From contig JAYEVG010000053.1 of the NCBI GenBank assembly GCA_036346395.1, forward strand, positions 1 to 64,000: a stretch of DNA of 64,000 nucleotides, given 5' to 3'. The DNA is from Hsuehochloa calcarea. Lineage: Eukaryota; Streptophyta; Magnoliopsida; Poales; Poaceae. Below, in pieces: positions 23,801-35,308 of this stretch; the stretch's first letter is position 1; each line of letters starts with the position of its first letter. The notes beneath the pieces were generated by a model, which was given only the letters and a program-made list of their open reading frames with translations, made no database searches and was not told where the DNA came from. Made by a program: the position numbers and the translations under genes.

Positions 23801-23835
23801 AATTTTGAAAATCTCTGAAAAAGCGGGACGCTACA
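20817..23835 (-). repeat. 3.0-kb gypsy LTR with a GC-rich promoter island
   Basis: The LTR is bounded by the primer site on the left and the target duplication on the right. It holds an AT-rich part, a GC-rich island at 22600-23400 and an AT-rich end. On the minus strand the CTATTTAAG box at 22957-22965 looks like the LTR's own TATA box. Long open frames on both strands of the island are composition artefacts. A related LTR lies at 36869-39853 with the box at 38996-39004. Confidence 0.75.
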
Positions 23836-26275
23836 ATCCGACTGAGTGGACCAATTGTTTTGTCCTTGAAAGGGTCTTTTGGGACTTCCGTCAGGCGATC
23901 GAAGGGTTCAAGCATTGTCGTCCCGTGCTCACGATGGATGGCACCTTCCTATGTGGGAAGTACAGGGTACCATCCTCACCGCCGCAGCGGTGCGATGTGA
24001 ATGACCGATTAGTCCCCGTGGCGCTCGCAATTGTTGAGAGCGAACACCGAGCCGGTTGTGGTTCTGTGCAATGTGAAGCGGCGGTGGTCCAAGATCGCCG
24101 ATGTGTGTGTCATCTCGGATCGCAATCTTCGGGTTGTTGTCTGCGTTATGCGTGATGCAAAACAGACGCCTTTGGCCGCATCACAGTGGAACGATGTTAG
24201 GAGCCGTTTGTGCATGAGGCATCTCGTGGCCAACTTCCACACAAGGTTTCTGAGCACGGACCTCATGAAGATGTTCAAGAAGCTCGCATGCGTAATCAAA
24301 GGAGGAAGTTCAAGTGGTGGAGACAAACTCGATGAGGAGACCGGAAAGCATGTAAGGGACTCAACGCATGCCTAGGCAGGGGCAGCGGCAAGAGGGTCCG
24401 CGAGAGTTGGGGAGTTCACACAGTGGGTTAACTCACACGCACCTGTCCTAGAGAAATGGTCCCTACTGAACGACACGGATGGTGCAAGGTACGGGATCAT
24501 AACGACCAACATGTCGGAGGTGTAAAATGGTGTGCTCAAGGGTGTCCGCTCCCTGCCGATCGCTGCGATCGTGGAGGAGAGCTGGAACCGTACCATCGGA
24601 TACTTTGTTAACAGAGCCATGGTGGCCAAGAAGCATCTGGAGGATGGGAAGCAATTCTCCGAAGTAATGCATGCCTACATGGAGAATAAGATCAGCAAGG
24701 CTCGATTGCACGCCGCTCGTACCATGGATGGCGTCAGGCAGAAGTTCGAGATCAGGCTCAGGGAGAAGTACGTGATGGGCCACGCTAGAGGGGATCGTAA
24801 GCAGGTCTGCACGATTGGTGAAGAAGCGTCCTGCACCTGCAACATGCCGCAGCTTCTGCACTAACCATGCTCCTATGTGTACGCGGCGTGCGGGGCGTGG
24901 CGGTAGGCCTCGGAGTGTTACATCTCCGAGTACTACGATATCCACCATCTGTATGCAACTTGTAGTGCCGAGTTCCATTCGTACGGGCTGGACACGTACT
25001 ACAGGGACCTTTGGCTGGGGCAGGTGAAGTGGGTGCCCAACGACGCACTAAAGCTCCCCGGCCGTGGAAGACGCCAGTCCCGACATATCCGGGGCGACAT
25101 GGACGACGACCGGTACGGCAACGGTTTGCCGCCCTGTTGCGCATCATGCAAGATAGTTGGGCACTCCATCAGCCGCTGCCAAATGCAGACCCAAGCCAAG
25201 CAATCAGTAGTGAGGAAGATATAATTACTAAGTCGTGATGTCGCTTGCTTATTTCAATGTCTTTGATGGGCTGTGTTGCTGTTAATCCATGCCTTTATGT
25301 AGTACTTGTTAAGTTGTCCGGGTCTGTTGTTAACTCATTATGGTCATATTGTGTTGTTGAATTTTTAATCGTATGTTTTGCCTTATTTTCCTGTACCACA
25401 CAATATATTTTACATGCGTGCACTAACATGTTGTTTCCCTGTTGGCAGGAGATGGCGCAGGCTCCAATTGACGACGCGTACGAGCTGATTGACCCACGCT
25501 GGGTTGTGGGACACCGTTGCTAGGCGTGGTCCGCCTGCGTCGGCCCTCCGAACCTGGTCCTGAGCGCCCCCAGAGAGAGCTGGCCCCTTGACGAGCAGAC
25601 ATCCCCAGTCGCGGAGACCGTGCTCCCCGCCTTGCCCGGATGTTGACCTCCCGCACGCCGCAGCTTTGACGCTGCACTCTGCTCAAGGCCATGACCGTTG
25701 GAGACCGGAGACTCACACTTTCCAATTTCGATGGGGGGAGATGACCATTACTCTAAAGGACGTGGCTCTGCTTACAGGTCTACCGCTGCGTGGTCTTCTA
25801 GTAGTGCCCTCCGAGGCGATGACCGGAAGGTCCGCTTGGCCGATAGATTTGGTCACCCGATTCTCGCGACGCGCCGGTGTGCCACATTCTCGGCCGCGCG
25901 CAGTACATGATCCGCCCGAGCATGTGGATCGCGGAGGAAGTGAGGACACACTTAGTCGCTGCACCTTTTGTTCCTGCTCGGATGGATCTCGCTTTCCTAC
26001 CACGCAGGAGATCGCGGTACCCCGCCTACATCCATCCGCACGTCTTTGGCGACGCCGCCCGAGGAGGTTCCAAAGTACAGCTGGGGCTCTGCAGTGCTTT
26101 TCGCCACCTACCGAGGTTGTGCGATGCTTGTCAGCGTAGCACGGGCGAGGAACCAGTCCTCACGGTATGCTACGACATGCTACAGTTATGGTCGTGGGAG
26201 CACTTTTCAGTCGGTCGATCAGATTCGCAAGACTAACGCACCCTTACCAGTGACCACCAAGCTTTACTGAACGCG
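23836..26275 (+). mobile_element. MULE transposase gene, second part, with SWIM, zinc knuckle and plant mobile domain
   Basis: The transposase resumes after the gypsy insertion. The MULE core reads FWDFRQAIEGFKHC then PVLTMDGTFLCGKYR, the first DDE Asp lying in TMDGTF. Helical parts follow at 24031-24375 (WNDVRSRLCMRHLVANFHTRF) and 24532-24830. A SWIM-type zinc finger starts at CTCNMPQLLH (24830-24860), and a knuckle CCASCKIVGHSISRC lies near 25132-25180. After a probable intron (about 25225-25448) a plant mobile domain follows: HTFQFRWGEMTITLKDVALLTGLPLRG at 25706-25790, given here only as a location marker. Frameshifts and stops are frequent, so no full-length product is expected. No terminal inverted repeats were located. 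Confidence 0.75.
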
Positions 26276-26402
26276 AGGGAGGGCGACCCGCCGAGTCTCA
26301 AGGCTAAGTTTAAGAAGCTCTGCCGGGTCCTAAGCCTGAATCAGAATGTTACCATTGTCATGAGACTAGGCATTGAAAGAGAAACTGCAAGAAGTACTTA
26401 GC

Positions 26403-27900
26403 TGTCAGGACCGAATTTCTAAATCCGAACTCTCAGGTATTTTCGCACTGATCCCAAATTAGTAGCTAGTGCAAACAAGAGAAACATTGTTGATAATCGC
26501 TCAATCATGAAATATCATTAATAAATAATCGAAAAGGTCTTAAGGACACTTATTACAAAAGAGGTCAAAAGACCTTAAGTCTCACAAAGAAATGAAAATA
26601 AAATAAACTCGTGGTTGACCCATCGAATAGCCCATCGGCATTCAATCGGGAAACATGACTTAGTACTGGGAAGCCTTAAATCGAAACCGCAGCGAAGTAG
26701 TCGTAGTCATTCTCGTGATCTTCGTGAGACTTTCGAGATTTGTTGAGTGTAGCATGTGAGTACATAAAGTACTTCGCGAGTCTTGAGAAATGATGCATAT
26801 GCACAGCTTTAACAATTGGGCATATATAGTTCATTTGCACAAAGCAATATTTTAAGTTTAAACATCTTTTATAAAGCTCATTTGAAAAAAAGATAATTAA
26901 AAAGATAAAATAATTTAAATCAAACTCTAATGCAGATTCCAACTATCAAACATTAGTAAAGAGGCTCTAACCGCCATGTTTCTAGAATTGAGCTCTAGCT
27001 GCTCAACTGGCTCTAACTACAGAACCACAATCTAAGAGTCCCAACTACTCCCAGATTCTCAAAATATTTCTTTTAAACCCAAAATTGAAATCTACCATGT
27101 GTATAGGCACCTTGCCCGTCCTTGACCGATGGCATGGCTATTCGAATAGTTTTTAACACTCTGCAGAGGTTGTACAACTTGACCCACACGAAACAATCAG
27201 CTTATACTGCCCGCTTACACACTTCTGATGGTGTGTGACTAAGCGATTGTCACAGTGCTTTTACAATACTTTATCCTAACATTAGCTCGTCCAATGAGCT
27301 TAACCCCAAGTCATGTGCGTCATTTACCATCGACCTGGAGCTGATCGTTGTGGGGGATAACCTGCTCGGACTTGGACGTCTTTACTAACGCCCCGCAAGA
27401 AGCCCGTGGCAGACATGGACGTCAATTACCATCGTCTGCACTACCAGGTAAAACCTACCATCTACAGCCTGCGGGCGTAATGCTACAATATATTAAATTA
27501 TTCAGCTAAGTCCTTCCCATTTAGGACATGTGGATGTACGGTATTGCTAGGTTTGAATAAGCACAAGAGTCAGTACTTAATCAACCAGGGTGAGGCAAAC
27601 CAAACTCATGCCACTCACCCTAGTCTAAAATATTTTCCACCATTTTTATTTTATTTCCAAATATTGACATTACCTAATGTCAAATATTTTTTAAAATTTA
27701 AAGTGTAACAAGTATTAAAGGTTTTTCTCTCTCAAAGGTTAAACAGGACCAAACTGCACGTCTAAACAATTCTACTGTATCAAAATATTCTACAAAATTG
27801 TGTTCAATAATGCAAAATTTCATATGCTAGGGTTATAAAGGTGCAAGATATCAAATATCAAGGATGATAATAACCAACTTTACGTTTTTAACTAACAACC
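26403..27900 (-). repeat. Truncated gypsy LTR, relative of the 20817-23835 LTR
   Basis: The stretch starts TGTCAGGACC and shares short blocks with the 3-kb LTR in the same order: GAGTACATAAAGTACT, then an ACTCTGCAGAGGTTGTACA block and a TCCTTCCCAT block. It stops where another LTR begins (TGTAACATCCC at 27901). No coding region is seen. Confidence 0.55.
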
Positions 27901-29830
27901 TGTAACATCCCAATTCTAAGTCTTTGCTTCAAATGTAAGAAAATGAGTAGAAGTTAAAACTTTTCTTGCATCTTGAAGTAATTGCACTATTCTGTAATTC
28001 TTGTAAAAGAATTATGGAAATCAAAAATCAAATCTCCAAATAACTCTAGTCACAAACCTCCTTGGCAAAGATCTTGTGCCAAACCTCTGTGAATATTTTT
28101 CCTGTATTCTAGGGAGGCTTGGTAACACCTCTGAATTAGTTCATGATTTTTAGAAATTATTTTATAATTTTTGGGAGGCAAGTCAAACCTAGTCAAAGTT
28201 TGGTCAAACTATAACCCAACCTTCTGGAATGTCTTGAGAAGAATGCATTGCATGAAAATCTCTGGAAATTTTATGTAAAGTTGGAAACCTCCAGTTAAAA
28301 TTTTATGATTTTTGAAGCTGTTTTTCTACCTCCAAAATTCTCCAAAGTTCTGGTCCCAAAAATCAAAAACTAAATCAGTCGGCACTGTTCCTTGGGCGCG
28401 AGTCAGACTCGGGATCGAGCCAAGTGACTTGGTTCGATCAACTAGCTGCACCGCCGTGGTCGATCGGGCGCGAGCACTGTGGGCTGTCGGATCGACATCG
28501 CGTCGCCCACGTTGGCGCGGAGCAACGCCGATGCGATCGCAGGAGAGCCGTCTGATTTAGAGATCACGGCCTGGATTGAGGGTGCAGCGTTGTCATGGTG
28601 GGAGAGCTTTCTCGCCATGCAGCCCGCAGACCACACTGTCACTTGGGAGGAGTTTCGTACTGCCTTCCGTCGATCTCATATCCCTGCTGGCTTGATGAAC
28701 ATCAAGAAGCAGGAGTTTCTTGCGCTCAAGCAAGGGCGTAGCTCAGTCGTGGAGTATGTATACAAGTTCAACCATTTAGCTCGTTATGCTCCCGAGGATG
28801 TGGCCACTGATGAGGCCAAGCAAGCAAAGTTCAGGGGTGGCTTGTCTGAGGAGCTGAAGGACAAGCTATCCATTATCGACTTCTCTGATTTCCAGACCTT
28901 GGTCGACAAGGCCATCGTCACCGAGCATGCTTGCAGTGGAGCTTGTGGATTCCATAGCGCAAGTGGAGGCCCACAAGTCATCCAGGCCCGCTATCCTCGC
29001 CGATCACCGTCTCGGGGTCACATCATCGCCTCAAGACCCGAGGTCGCCAAGACTGCCTCATTCATCGCAGGCCGTGCCCCAATCACGTGCACCTGCGAGT
29101 CAGCAGAGTGGTCCCCGCAACCTTGCGGACATCACTTGTTTCTTCTGCAAGCAGAAGGGCCATTATGCAAATAATTGCTCTAAAAAGACAGGAGCGGCCC
29201 CTCGTCCTAATGGAGGACGCAGGCAAGGAAGTGGTTCTTCCGAGGACCAGAAGATCGTCCCGGCTACCCAAGGCGTGGGTAGTGGTCGCGTCAACCTCAT
29301 CTCTGCAGAGGAGGCTCAGGAGGCACCCGACGTTGTGCTAGGTACACTTTCTGTAAACTCTTATCCTGCTACTGTGTTGTTTGATTCAGGAGCATCTCAT
29401 TCTTTTGTTTCTGAGTCTTTTGCTGCTATTAGTGAGCTCATTTTTACTCCATTGTCGGTTCCGCTACTCATTCGCTCTCCGGACGGAGTTGAGAGTCAAT
29501 CCGAGAGTAGGGACGTTCCTATTGAGATTGAGGGAGTGAGATTCTTAGCGAATCTTATCCTTCTCCATTCAGCGAGTCTAGAGATTATTCTTGGTATGGA
29601 TTGGTTGTCTCAGCACAAGGGGCAAATCGATTGCGCCAAGAGGTGCATCTTTTTATCTAGTCCCTCCGGCGAGTAAGTTCGCTTTTCGCCGAAGCTACTA
29701 GTTCTGTATCTCTTCGCGCTTGAAGCGAAGCCCGCTCTAGATATTAGTGGAGTCCCAACAGTTTGTGACTTCGCTGGTGTCTTTCCCAAAGATCTTCCAG
29801 GGATGCCACCAGTGAAACGACCGTCGTTCG
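27901..29830 (+). mobile_element. Ty3/gypsy fragment: partial LTR joined to gag and protease
   Basis: About 680 bp of an LTR (TGTAACATCCC at 27901) run straight into the middle of gag near 28580, so the rest of the LTR, the primer site and the gag start are deleted. Gag reads SWWESFLAMQ, EEFRTAFRRSHIPAGLM and KKQEFLALKQGRSSVVEYVY. The zinc knuckle CFFCKQKGHYANNC lies at about 29136-29178. The protease (FDSGASHSFVS, ILGMDWLSQHKGQIDC) ends at about 29676. A short reverse-transcriptase start (VCDFAGVFPKDLPGMPP) follows to 29815, then pol is cut off by foreign sequence. Close relatives of this gag lie at 46613-47300 and 49055-49850. Confidence 0.8.
28927..29676 (+). CDS. Gypsy zinc knuckle and aspartic protease frame
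   Basis: A 249-residue open frame within the fragment at 27901-29830. It holds a CCHC knuckle (CFFCKQKGHYANNC) and an aspartic protease with DSGASHSFVS and the GMDWL block. It reaches a stop at 29674-29676, after which reverse transcriptase would normally follow. The upstream gag frame is 28479-29174, in another phase, which implies a frameshift. Confidence 0.7.
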   Translation: MLAVELVDSIAQVEAHKSSRPAILADHRLGVTSSPQDPRSPRLPHSSQAVPQSRAPASQQSGPRNLADITCFFCKQKGHYANNCSKKTGAAPRPNGGRRQGSGSSEDQKIVPATQGVGSGRVNLISAEEAQEAPDVVLGTLSVNSYPATVLFDSGASHSFVSESFAAISELIFTPLSVPLLIRSPDGVESQSESRDVPIEIEGVRFLANLILLHSASLEIILGMDWLSQHKGQIDCAKRCIFLSSPSGE

Positions 29831-30577
29831 GGGAAAATAGAAATTTGATGTCGTCGGTGCTCCAGAGGTTATGAGACTTGGAGAGGATGTAAAGGGGTCG
29901 ATGAAGAGATAGCATGCCAATTTATAGCTTCAACCGTGAGTCGAATCATCGGGAAGGCAATGAAGCACATGCGACGTAATTTCGGGCTTGGTTTGGAAAC
30001 GGATGAAACGACAGTGGGTGCACTGATGGGGCTGGCAATGGAGGCATTGACAGCACGGGGTTATTGGCGCGGTGATTACGGGATTGCAACGGTTCAAACG
30101 GAATTGAATTTGGTGAAACAAACGAGGAGAACGGGAAAGAAATGTAAGTATGTTGTTTTCAGACGGAGAACAGAGAGCATTCGGTGGTCTGAGGAAGAAA
30201 CACGGGAAACTAAAGAATATCAAACTAAAAGAGAGGATGCAAATCAATGAAAGGAAAGGAAATTATGGTAGAGGACGCAAGAGAAACTTGATGTTAAGCG
30301 TGCTTGGTTGGGAGAAGAAAATGGATGGGTGATTGAATGGGAAGTTGATTTTTTTTTCTGGATCGAGAAACTTAAACGAGTATTTTTCTAGAGATTTGAA
30401 TTTGAATTTGAATCTTTAGAGTTTGAAATAGGAATTTGTGGTTTAGATTGGAAATGGAGTTTTGGAATTTGAGATTTTTCTTCCAATATTACACATAAAA
30501 TACAAATAAAATCCAGACAAATTTATTTAATTAAATTGAAATTAAATTTTTGAGAAAGCGAAATTTGGGATGTTACA
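29831..30577 (-). repeat. Minus-strand gypsy LTR piece
   Basis: The stretch ends GGGATGTTACA at 30577, the reverse of the TGTAACATCCC that starts other LTRs here. It is AT-rich at that end and has no recognised coding sequence. It abuts the truncated reverse transcriptase on the left and a copia fragment on the right. Confidence 0.5.
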
Positions 30578-31660
30578 TTAGTAGAGATGAAAAAGAGCAA
30601 GAGAAGTAACACTTCCAGTTCAGATATAAATGTTATAGAAATTAATCTTTCCTCTTCTCCAACCAGCTCTTAGGTATTTGATATTGGATCGGTTGCTCAT
30701 ATATGCAATTCGATGCAGGGACATGTAAGGAGTTGAAGCTTGGCTAGAGGAGATGTTGATATTCGCGTGGGCAATGAAGCAAGAGTTGCTACATTAGCTA
30801 TTGACACTTTACCATTAGTTTTATCATCAGGATTAGTTATGGAACTAAATAATTGTTATCATGTTCCTGTCTTAAGCAAAAACATTATTTCTGCTTTATG
30901 TTTAGGAGCAGAAAGGTTATGAGTTTAGAATAAAGAACAATTATTGTTCAATTTATTTTGAAGATATGCTTTATGACCATGCTTCATTAGTGAATGGATT
31001 GTATGTTTTGAATCTTCAGGATGAGCCCATCTATAACATAAATGCTAAGAGACATCGACCTAATAATTTGAATCCTACTTTTATTTGGCATTGTCGTCTA
31101 GGTCATATAATGAGAAGCGCATGATGAAGTTCCATAAAGATGGTCTTCTAAACTCATTTGGTTTTGAATCATTTGAAACATGTAAATCTTGTTTACTTGG
31201 CAAGACGCCTTTCACGACTAGATGTGAGAGGGCAAGTGATTTATTAGCCCTTGTACATAAAATATGTGTAGCCCAATGAGCACTCCGGCCATATGTAGTT
31301 TTTAGTACTTCATAAGATTTACTGATGATTTTAGTAGATATGGCTATGTCTACTTAGTGAGACTTAAGTCAGAATCATTTGAAAAGTTCAAAGAATTTCA
31401 GAATGAAGTACATAATCAACTTAGCAAGACAATCAAATGTCCACGATCTGATCGTGGAGGTGAATATTTGAGCCATGAGTTTGGTGATCATCTAAAGAAA
31501 TGTGGAATTGCTCTACAACTTACTCCGACGGGGACGCCTCAATGGAATGAGGTGTCTGAGCGACGAAACCGAACATTGTTGGCCATGGTTCGGTCAATGA
31601 TGAGCCAATCTAATATTCTATTGTAATTCTGGGGATACGCTTTAGAAACAGTGGCTTTCT
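30578..31660 (+). mobile_element. Ty1/copia fragment: protease end to integrase
   Basis: The broken plus-strand frame reads like copia polyprotein: a GSVAHICNSMQG protease start, then NNCYHVPVLSKNIIS and WHCRLGH of the pre-integrase zinc region (out of frame near 31085). The integrase core has DDFSRYGYVYL near 31320, then SDRGGEYLSHEF and GTPQWNEVSERRNRTLL to about 31600. It stops near 31660 with no reverse transcriptase and no LTR. The family differs from the two copia elements further right. Confidence 0.7.
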
Positions 31661-33638
31661 CTCGCCTCCGTGCCTCCTCCTAGCGCCTCGGCCCCACACA
31701 CCAATAAGACGGCCCTAACCGCACTCGTCACCCCCTCACTTTGCCTGCGCTGCCGCACTGACCACGACCCTGCGTGTGACGCCCACCCAACCGCCATGTG
31801 CGTCGTAGCGCGTACGACGATTTATCGTCGAGTGTATAGCAGGACTCTTTACGATAATTAACGATAATTCGCACACAAGTAAATCTTAACCACAATTGAC
31901 GGCAATTTGCACAAAGTAAATCTTAATGATAATTAAGACAATTGATGGTAATTAACAACAATTGATCTAATTCCATGATTAAACAAGTAATAAATTCGAT
32001 AATGACATAAAATAGTTCATTTATAACAGAAAATAGAATATTTAACAATAAAAAAATAAAGGGAGCGTCCATACTTCAGGTAATTAAAATTTCTTTATCC
32101 ATCAGTTACCTTTCTTAGCTGTACGATTTTGATCCAATGGATAACACAAGTTTCTGTATTAAGAAAAAAAAAATTCTAAACTAGACAAAAGTAAATATAG
32201 GTAAGCCCTACAAATACAAAAAAATATTATAAACTATACAAAAATAAATCTAAGTGAACCCTACAAATACAAAAAACAAATAGAACTAAAAGTTACAGTA
32301 GAGTTGTGCTAAAATTACATCACTTGGTACTGCAATTTTAGGCTTAGTACTATGTAATTGTAGATGACTGATGGATAAGAAAATTTCAAATAACTAAAAA
32401 TTAACAAACTCAAAAAGGAATATATATATATATATATATAAGTCGTTGCCGACGCCGGGAGGATGACGACGACAGGGGAGAAGGGGGGAGGAGGTGACAA
32501 CGTCGAGGGAAGAGGGAGGGCAGCGGCGACATCAGGAGAGGAGGGCGGTGGGCGCGTCATGAGAGGAGGGTGGAGGCACAGGCAAGGTAGTAACTAGAGT
32601 TAGAGTTCAAGTGGGGGAGACCAGTGGGGATGAGGGGTTTTGTTGAGTGGTAGTGGCAGGTAATTACAACCGATCTCTAGGAGCAATCTCATAAGTCAAT
32701 CCCATCGAAGCCATGGGAAGCTTAACTTCCACTTTTCGGCTTTCCCATGTTACAAACGACTTCCAACTTTTCCATAAGCCACCGGAGAATGCCATCCGTT
32801 TGGAAAAACTTCCAGCTTTTTGAGCAAAAAGTCAAAGCCATTGCCGTCCCAAATAGAGCCTTAGTATACACATCTCCAAGCACATCTAACTCACAAAATT
32901 CAACTCTCTTATCAATCTATCATGCCATATTGTTTCAAATCAAACTTGAATATACACATGGAAAGAAAGTTCTGCTGTAACCTGCAAGGGACACCCGGAG
33001 AGCGCCAACAACCAAGGTGCAAAGCAAACAGGGTGAACCGATGCACCAAACACAAACTTACCTCTTGTACAAGTACAAAAAAATAGGGATTAGGTCAGAT
33101 GAATGTTTGTTTAGTTACAACACACCAATGGTTTAATTGAAGGGTTCATGCTATAGCTTGAGGCAGCCACATTCTAGCAAACAACGGGATGCAACCCTAT
33201 CGCGTTGCGAGATAATGCGACTGTGGGTTCCAAACTTCCAGTGCAAAAATTATTCAGGTGATACTTCAAATTTTCTGCCTTTTATATCATAATGGTGCAC
33301 ATATTAGCAAACAATCGATAGAGGTACACATGTACTATGAAACAGCTCACTTTAAAAGACAGATTGGAGTCGATACCGAAACGAAATTTGGCATCTAGCT
33401 GGCTTTCAAACATATGCCGCAAAGTTAGCATCCAGAATTCATATCCATAAACCTTCGATCAAGTGTCAAATGTTACTACTATCCCAATACCCTTAAACAC
33501 TGACAGGTATACCATTAGGAGCACTACAACATCCAAAAAGAAATCAAAAACTGCTCCCTACCCAACATAGATGCCATCTGATAGCCAATCAGGTTTCTTC
33601 AAAAAAAAATGTTAGCACAACGACACATTAGGACCACC
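31661..33638. other. Non-coding flank downstream of Argonaute copy 2
   Basis: No gene was recognised. The stretch is AT-rich at 31800-32400, with a TA microsatellite at about 32418-32440. A GC-rich low-complexity piece follows (32450-32580), and then a MITE-like piece ending CCCAAATAGAGCC near 32862. The last few hundred bases (to 33638) should hold the 3' untranslated region of the Argonaute gene, on the minus strand; I could not fix the poly(A) site. Confidence 0.45.
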
Positions 33639-34533
33639 TCAACAAAAGAACATTGAACTGCAGACATCAGCATGCAACCGGGGCAATTCTGGGACCGTTG
33701 CTGCTGATGCCGATGCCGAAGGGACACCACTCCCAGATGAAGTCTCATGAAACTCCTCGAATTTCATGAACTGGCCCATCTGTGCTGCTGCGAGGTGAGC
33801 GTAACAGATAGGTGCCACTGGAGAAGGAAAAAAAACAGCATTGATCAAACTGTGCATAATATTTCCGAATACAGAAGGAAGCAAATTTGATGAAAGATAC
33901 CAACATACCGACAGATACTGCAGTGGTGCTCCTCTGATACCTGTACAAGCACAAAACTATTATTATCTTCCCAACTTTAGAATATTCAAGTAGAAATTTG
34001 GAAATATCCATGGACTTACACATATGAGAGCGAAAGAACTAGCTTCTGGAGGCCATCTGGTGAGAATCCAATCTCATCAAGTAAGACATGGTAATGGGTT
34101 GGCCTTGAGGTACCCTTTAAGAGAGCACACATTTTACAATATTTAGGATGCCATATAAACACAAGGCAAGAAATGTCTGACACACATAATTAGGCAATTA
34201 ATGGTAACATGCACAGCTGATCGAAATCAATATAATTTCAGCAGATGCAATTTCCAAGATCTTGAGTCAGAAGACTCACTATAGGTCCAGCATGAGCACA
34301 CATGTAGAAATCGTACTGTCTTGGATGAACAATACCAGTCTACAACAGTCCCTGTTCACAAAGCCAGAGCACAAGTTCCTTATGCTGTTTGGGGGTGAAG
34401 AACCCTCAGCTGTATTAAATATGGCACAATTGCATACCAGGTGGAACATTATCTGGTGCATCAGCTTGGAGGAGTTTTGTGTGGTGATTCTTTTGAGCAA
34501 TGATCACTGTGAACTTTGGAAGGTCCCCCCCGA

Positions 34534-34689
34534 CCCATAGTCTGGTAAGCCTGCGTTGAAATTTCTATTAAAGAGGATTTCTAGAAAACCAATAATTGCC
34601 CAAGCTAAATACCCATAGTCTGGTAAGCCTGCGTTGAAATTTCTATTAAAGAGGATTTCTAGAAAACCAATAATTGCCGAAGCTAAATA
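34534..34689. repeat. 78-bp tandem duplication across a splice acceptor
   Basis: Units 34534-34611 and 34612-34689 are identical except for about one base. Each contains the minus-strand acceptor AACGCAG and the first bases of exon 19, so the pre-mRNA offers two copies of the acceptor. The copy next to the complete exon (acceptor before 34550) is the usable one. Confidence 0.9.
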
Positions 34690-35308
34690 AATGCTATAGC
34701 ACGACCTTTATAATTTGATTAAGCTCAACATTCAGTACTTGGCTAAACTGAGACTCGCTCACACCATCCCTGCATATATAAATCATATAAAAATGATCAA
34801 AAAATTCATCAGAATCGGACTATTGGATTGCTCTTTAGCGTATAAAACTTTCAGCTAAAACACCGGAAACAACCAAGGACAACATACTTATTTATGACGG
34901 AAATACATTAGGCTACATTAACACCTTCGCATGCAAACGACAAATTAAGCTTGGAGTTTTGAGTTAGAATAGGACTCTATTTGTTTCCTTATTTGTATAT
35001 GGCAACCTTCTTGTACTCCCTATATATATTGCTCATTGGACTCTCTTGAATATACAATACAATATTCATAACATGGTATTAGAACTAGGGCAAACCTAGC
35101 TCTTTCCGCCGCCGCCGCTGTTGCCAGGCCGACGCTATCGCTACCAGGCCACCGCCGTTGTCTCCAGACTGACAAATCTCCGCCGCTCGCCCGACGCAGT
35201 CGCTGCCAGAGCCATCCCAGGTCGAGGACGACGTCGCTCGAGCCGCTCTTCGCCGACCAAACGCTGCTGCTGCGCCGTCCGCTCGTCACCCGTCTTCTGC
35301 GCTAGAAC

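Larger units (their letters stand above)
17957..23835 (-). mobile_element. Pol-less Ty3/gypsy element inserted in the MULE (TSD ATCCG)
   Basis: The element begins TGTCGGCGG at 17957 and ends CGCTACA at 23835, flanked by ATCCG at 17952-17956 and 23836-23840. It reads on the minus strand. The 5' LTR is 20817-23835 (3.0 kb), with an initiator-Met primer site complement, GGCTCTGATACCA, at 20799-20811. Only about 700 bp (17957-18660) of the 3' LTR remains, joined directly to the protease region. Reverse transcriptase, RNase H and integrase are therefore deleted; the short word GTACAGCTT is shared at the junction. Removing the element joins the MULE reading frame on both sides (VHP then TEWTNC). 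Confidence 0.85.

Noticed and set aside
29936..30250. 104-residue open frames on both strands
   Set aside because: No domain; overlapping frames on opposite strands within an LTR piece.
33639..34769. A separate third Argonaute gene
   Set aside because: Only C-terminal exons are present, and their phase and protein position continue exactly from the exon at 56578-56643, so they belong to copy 2.
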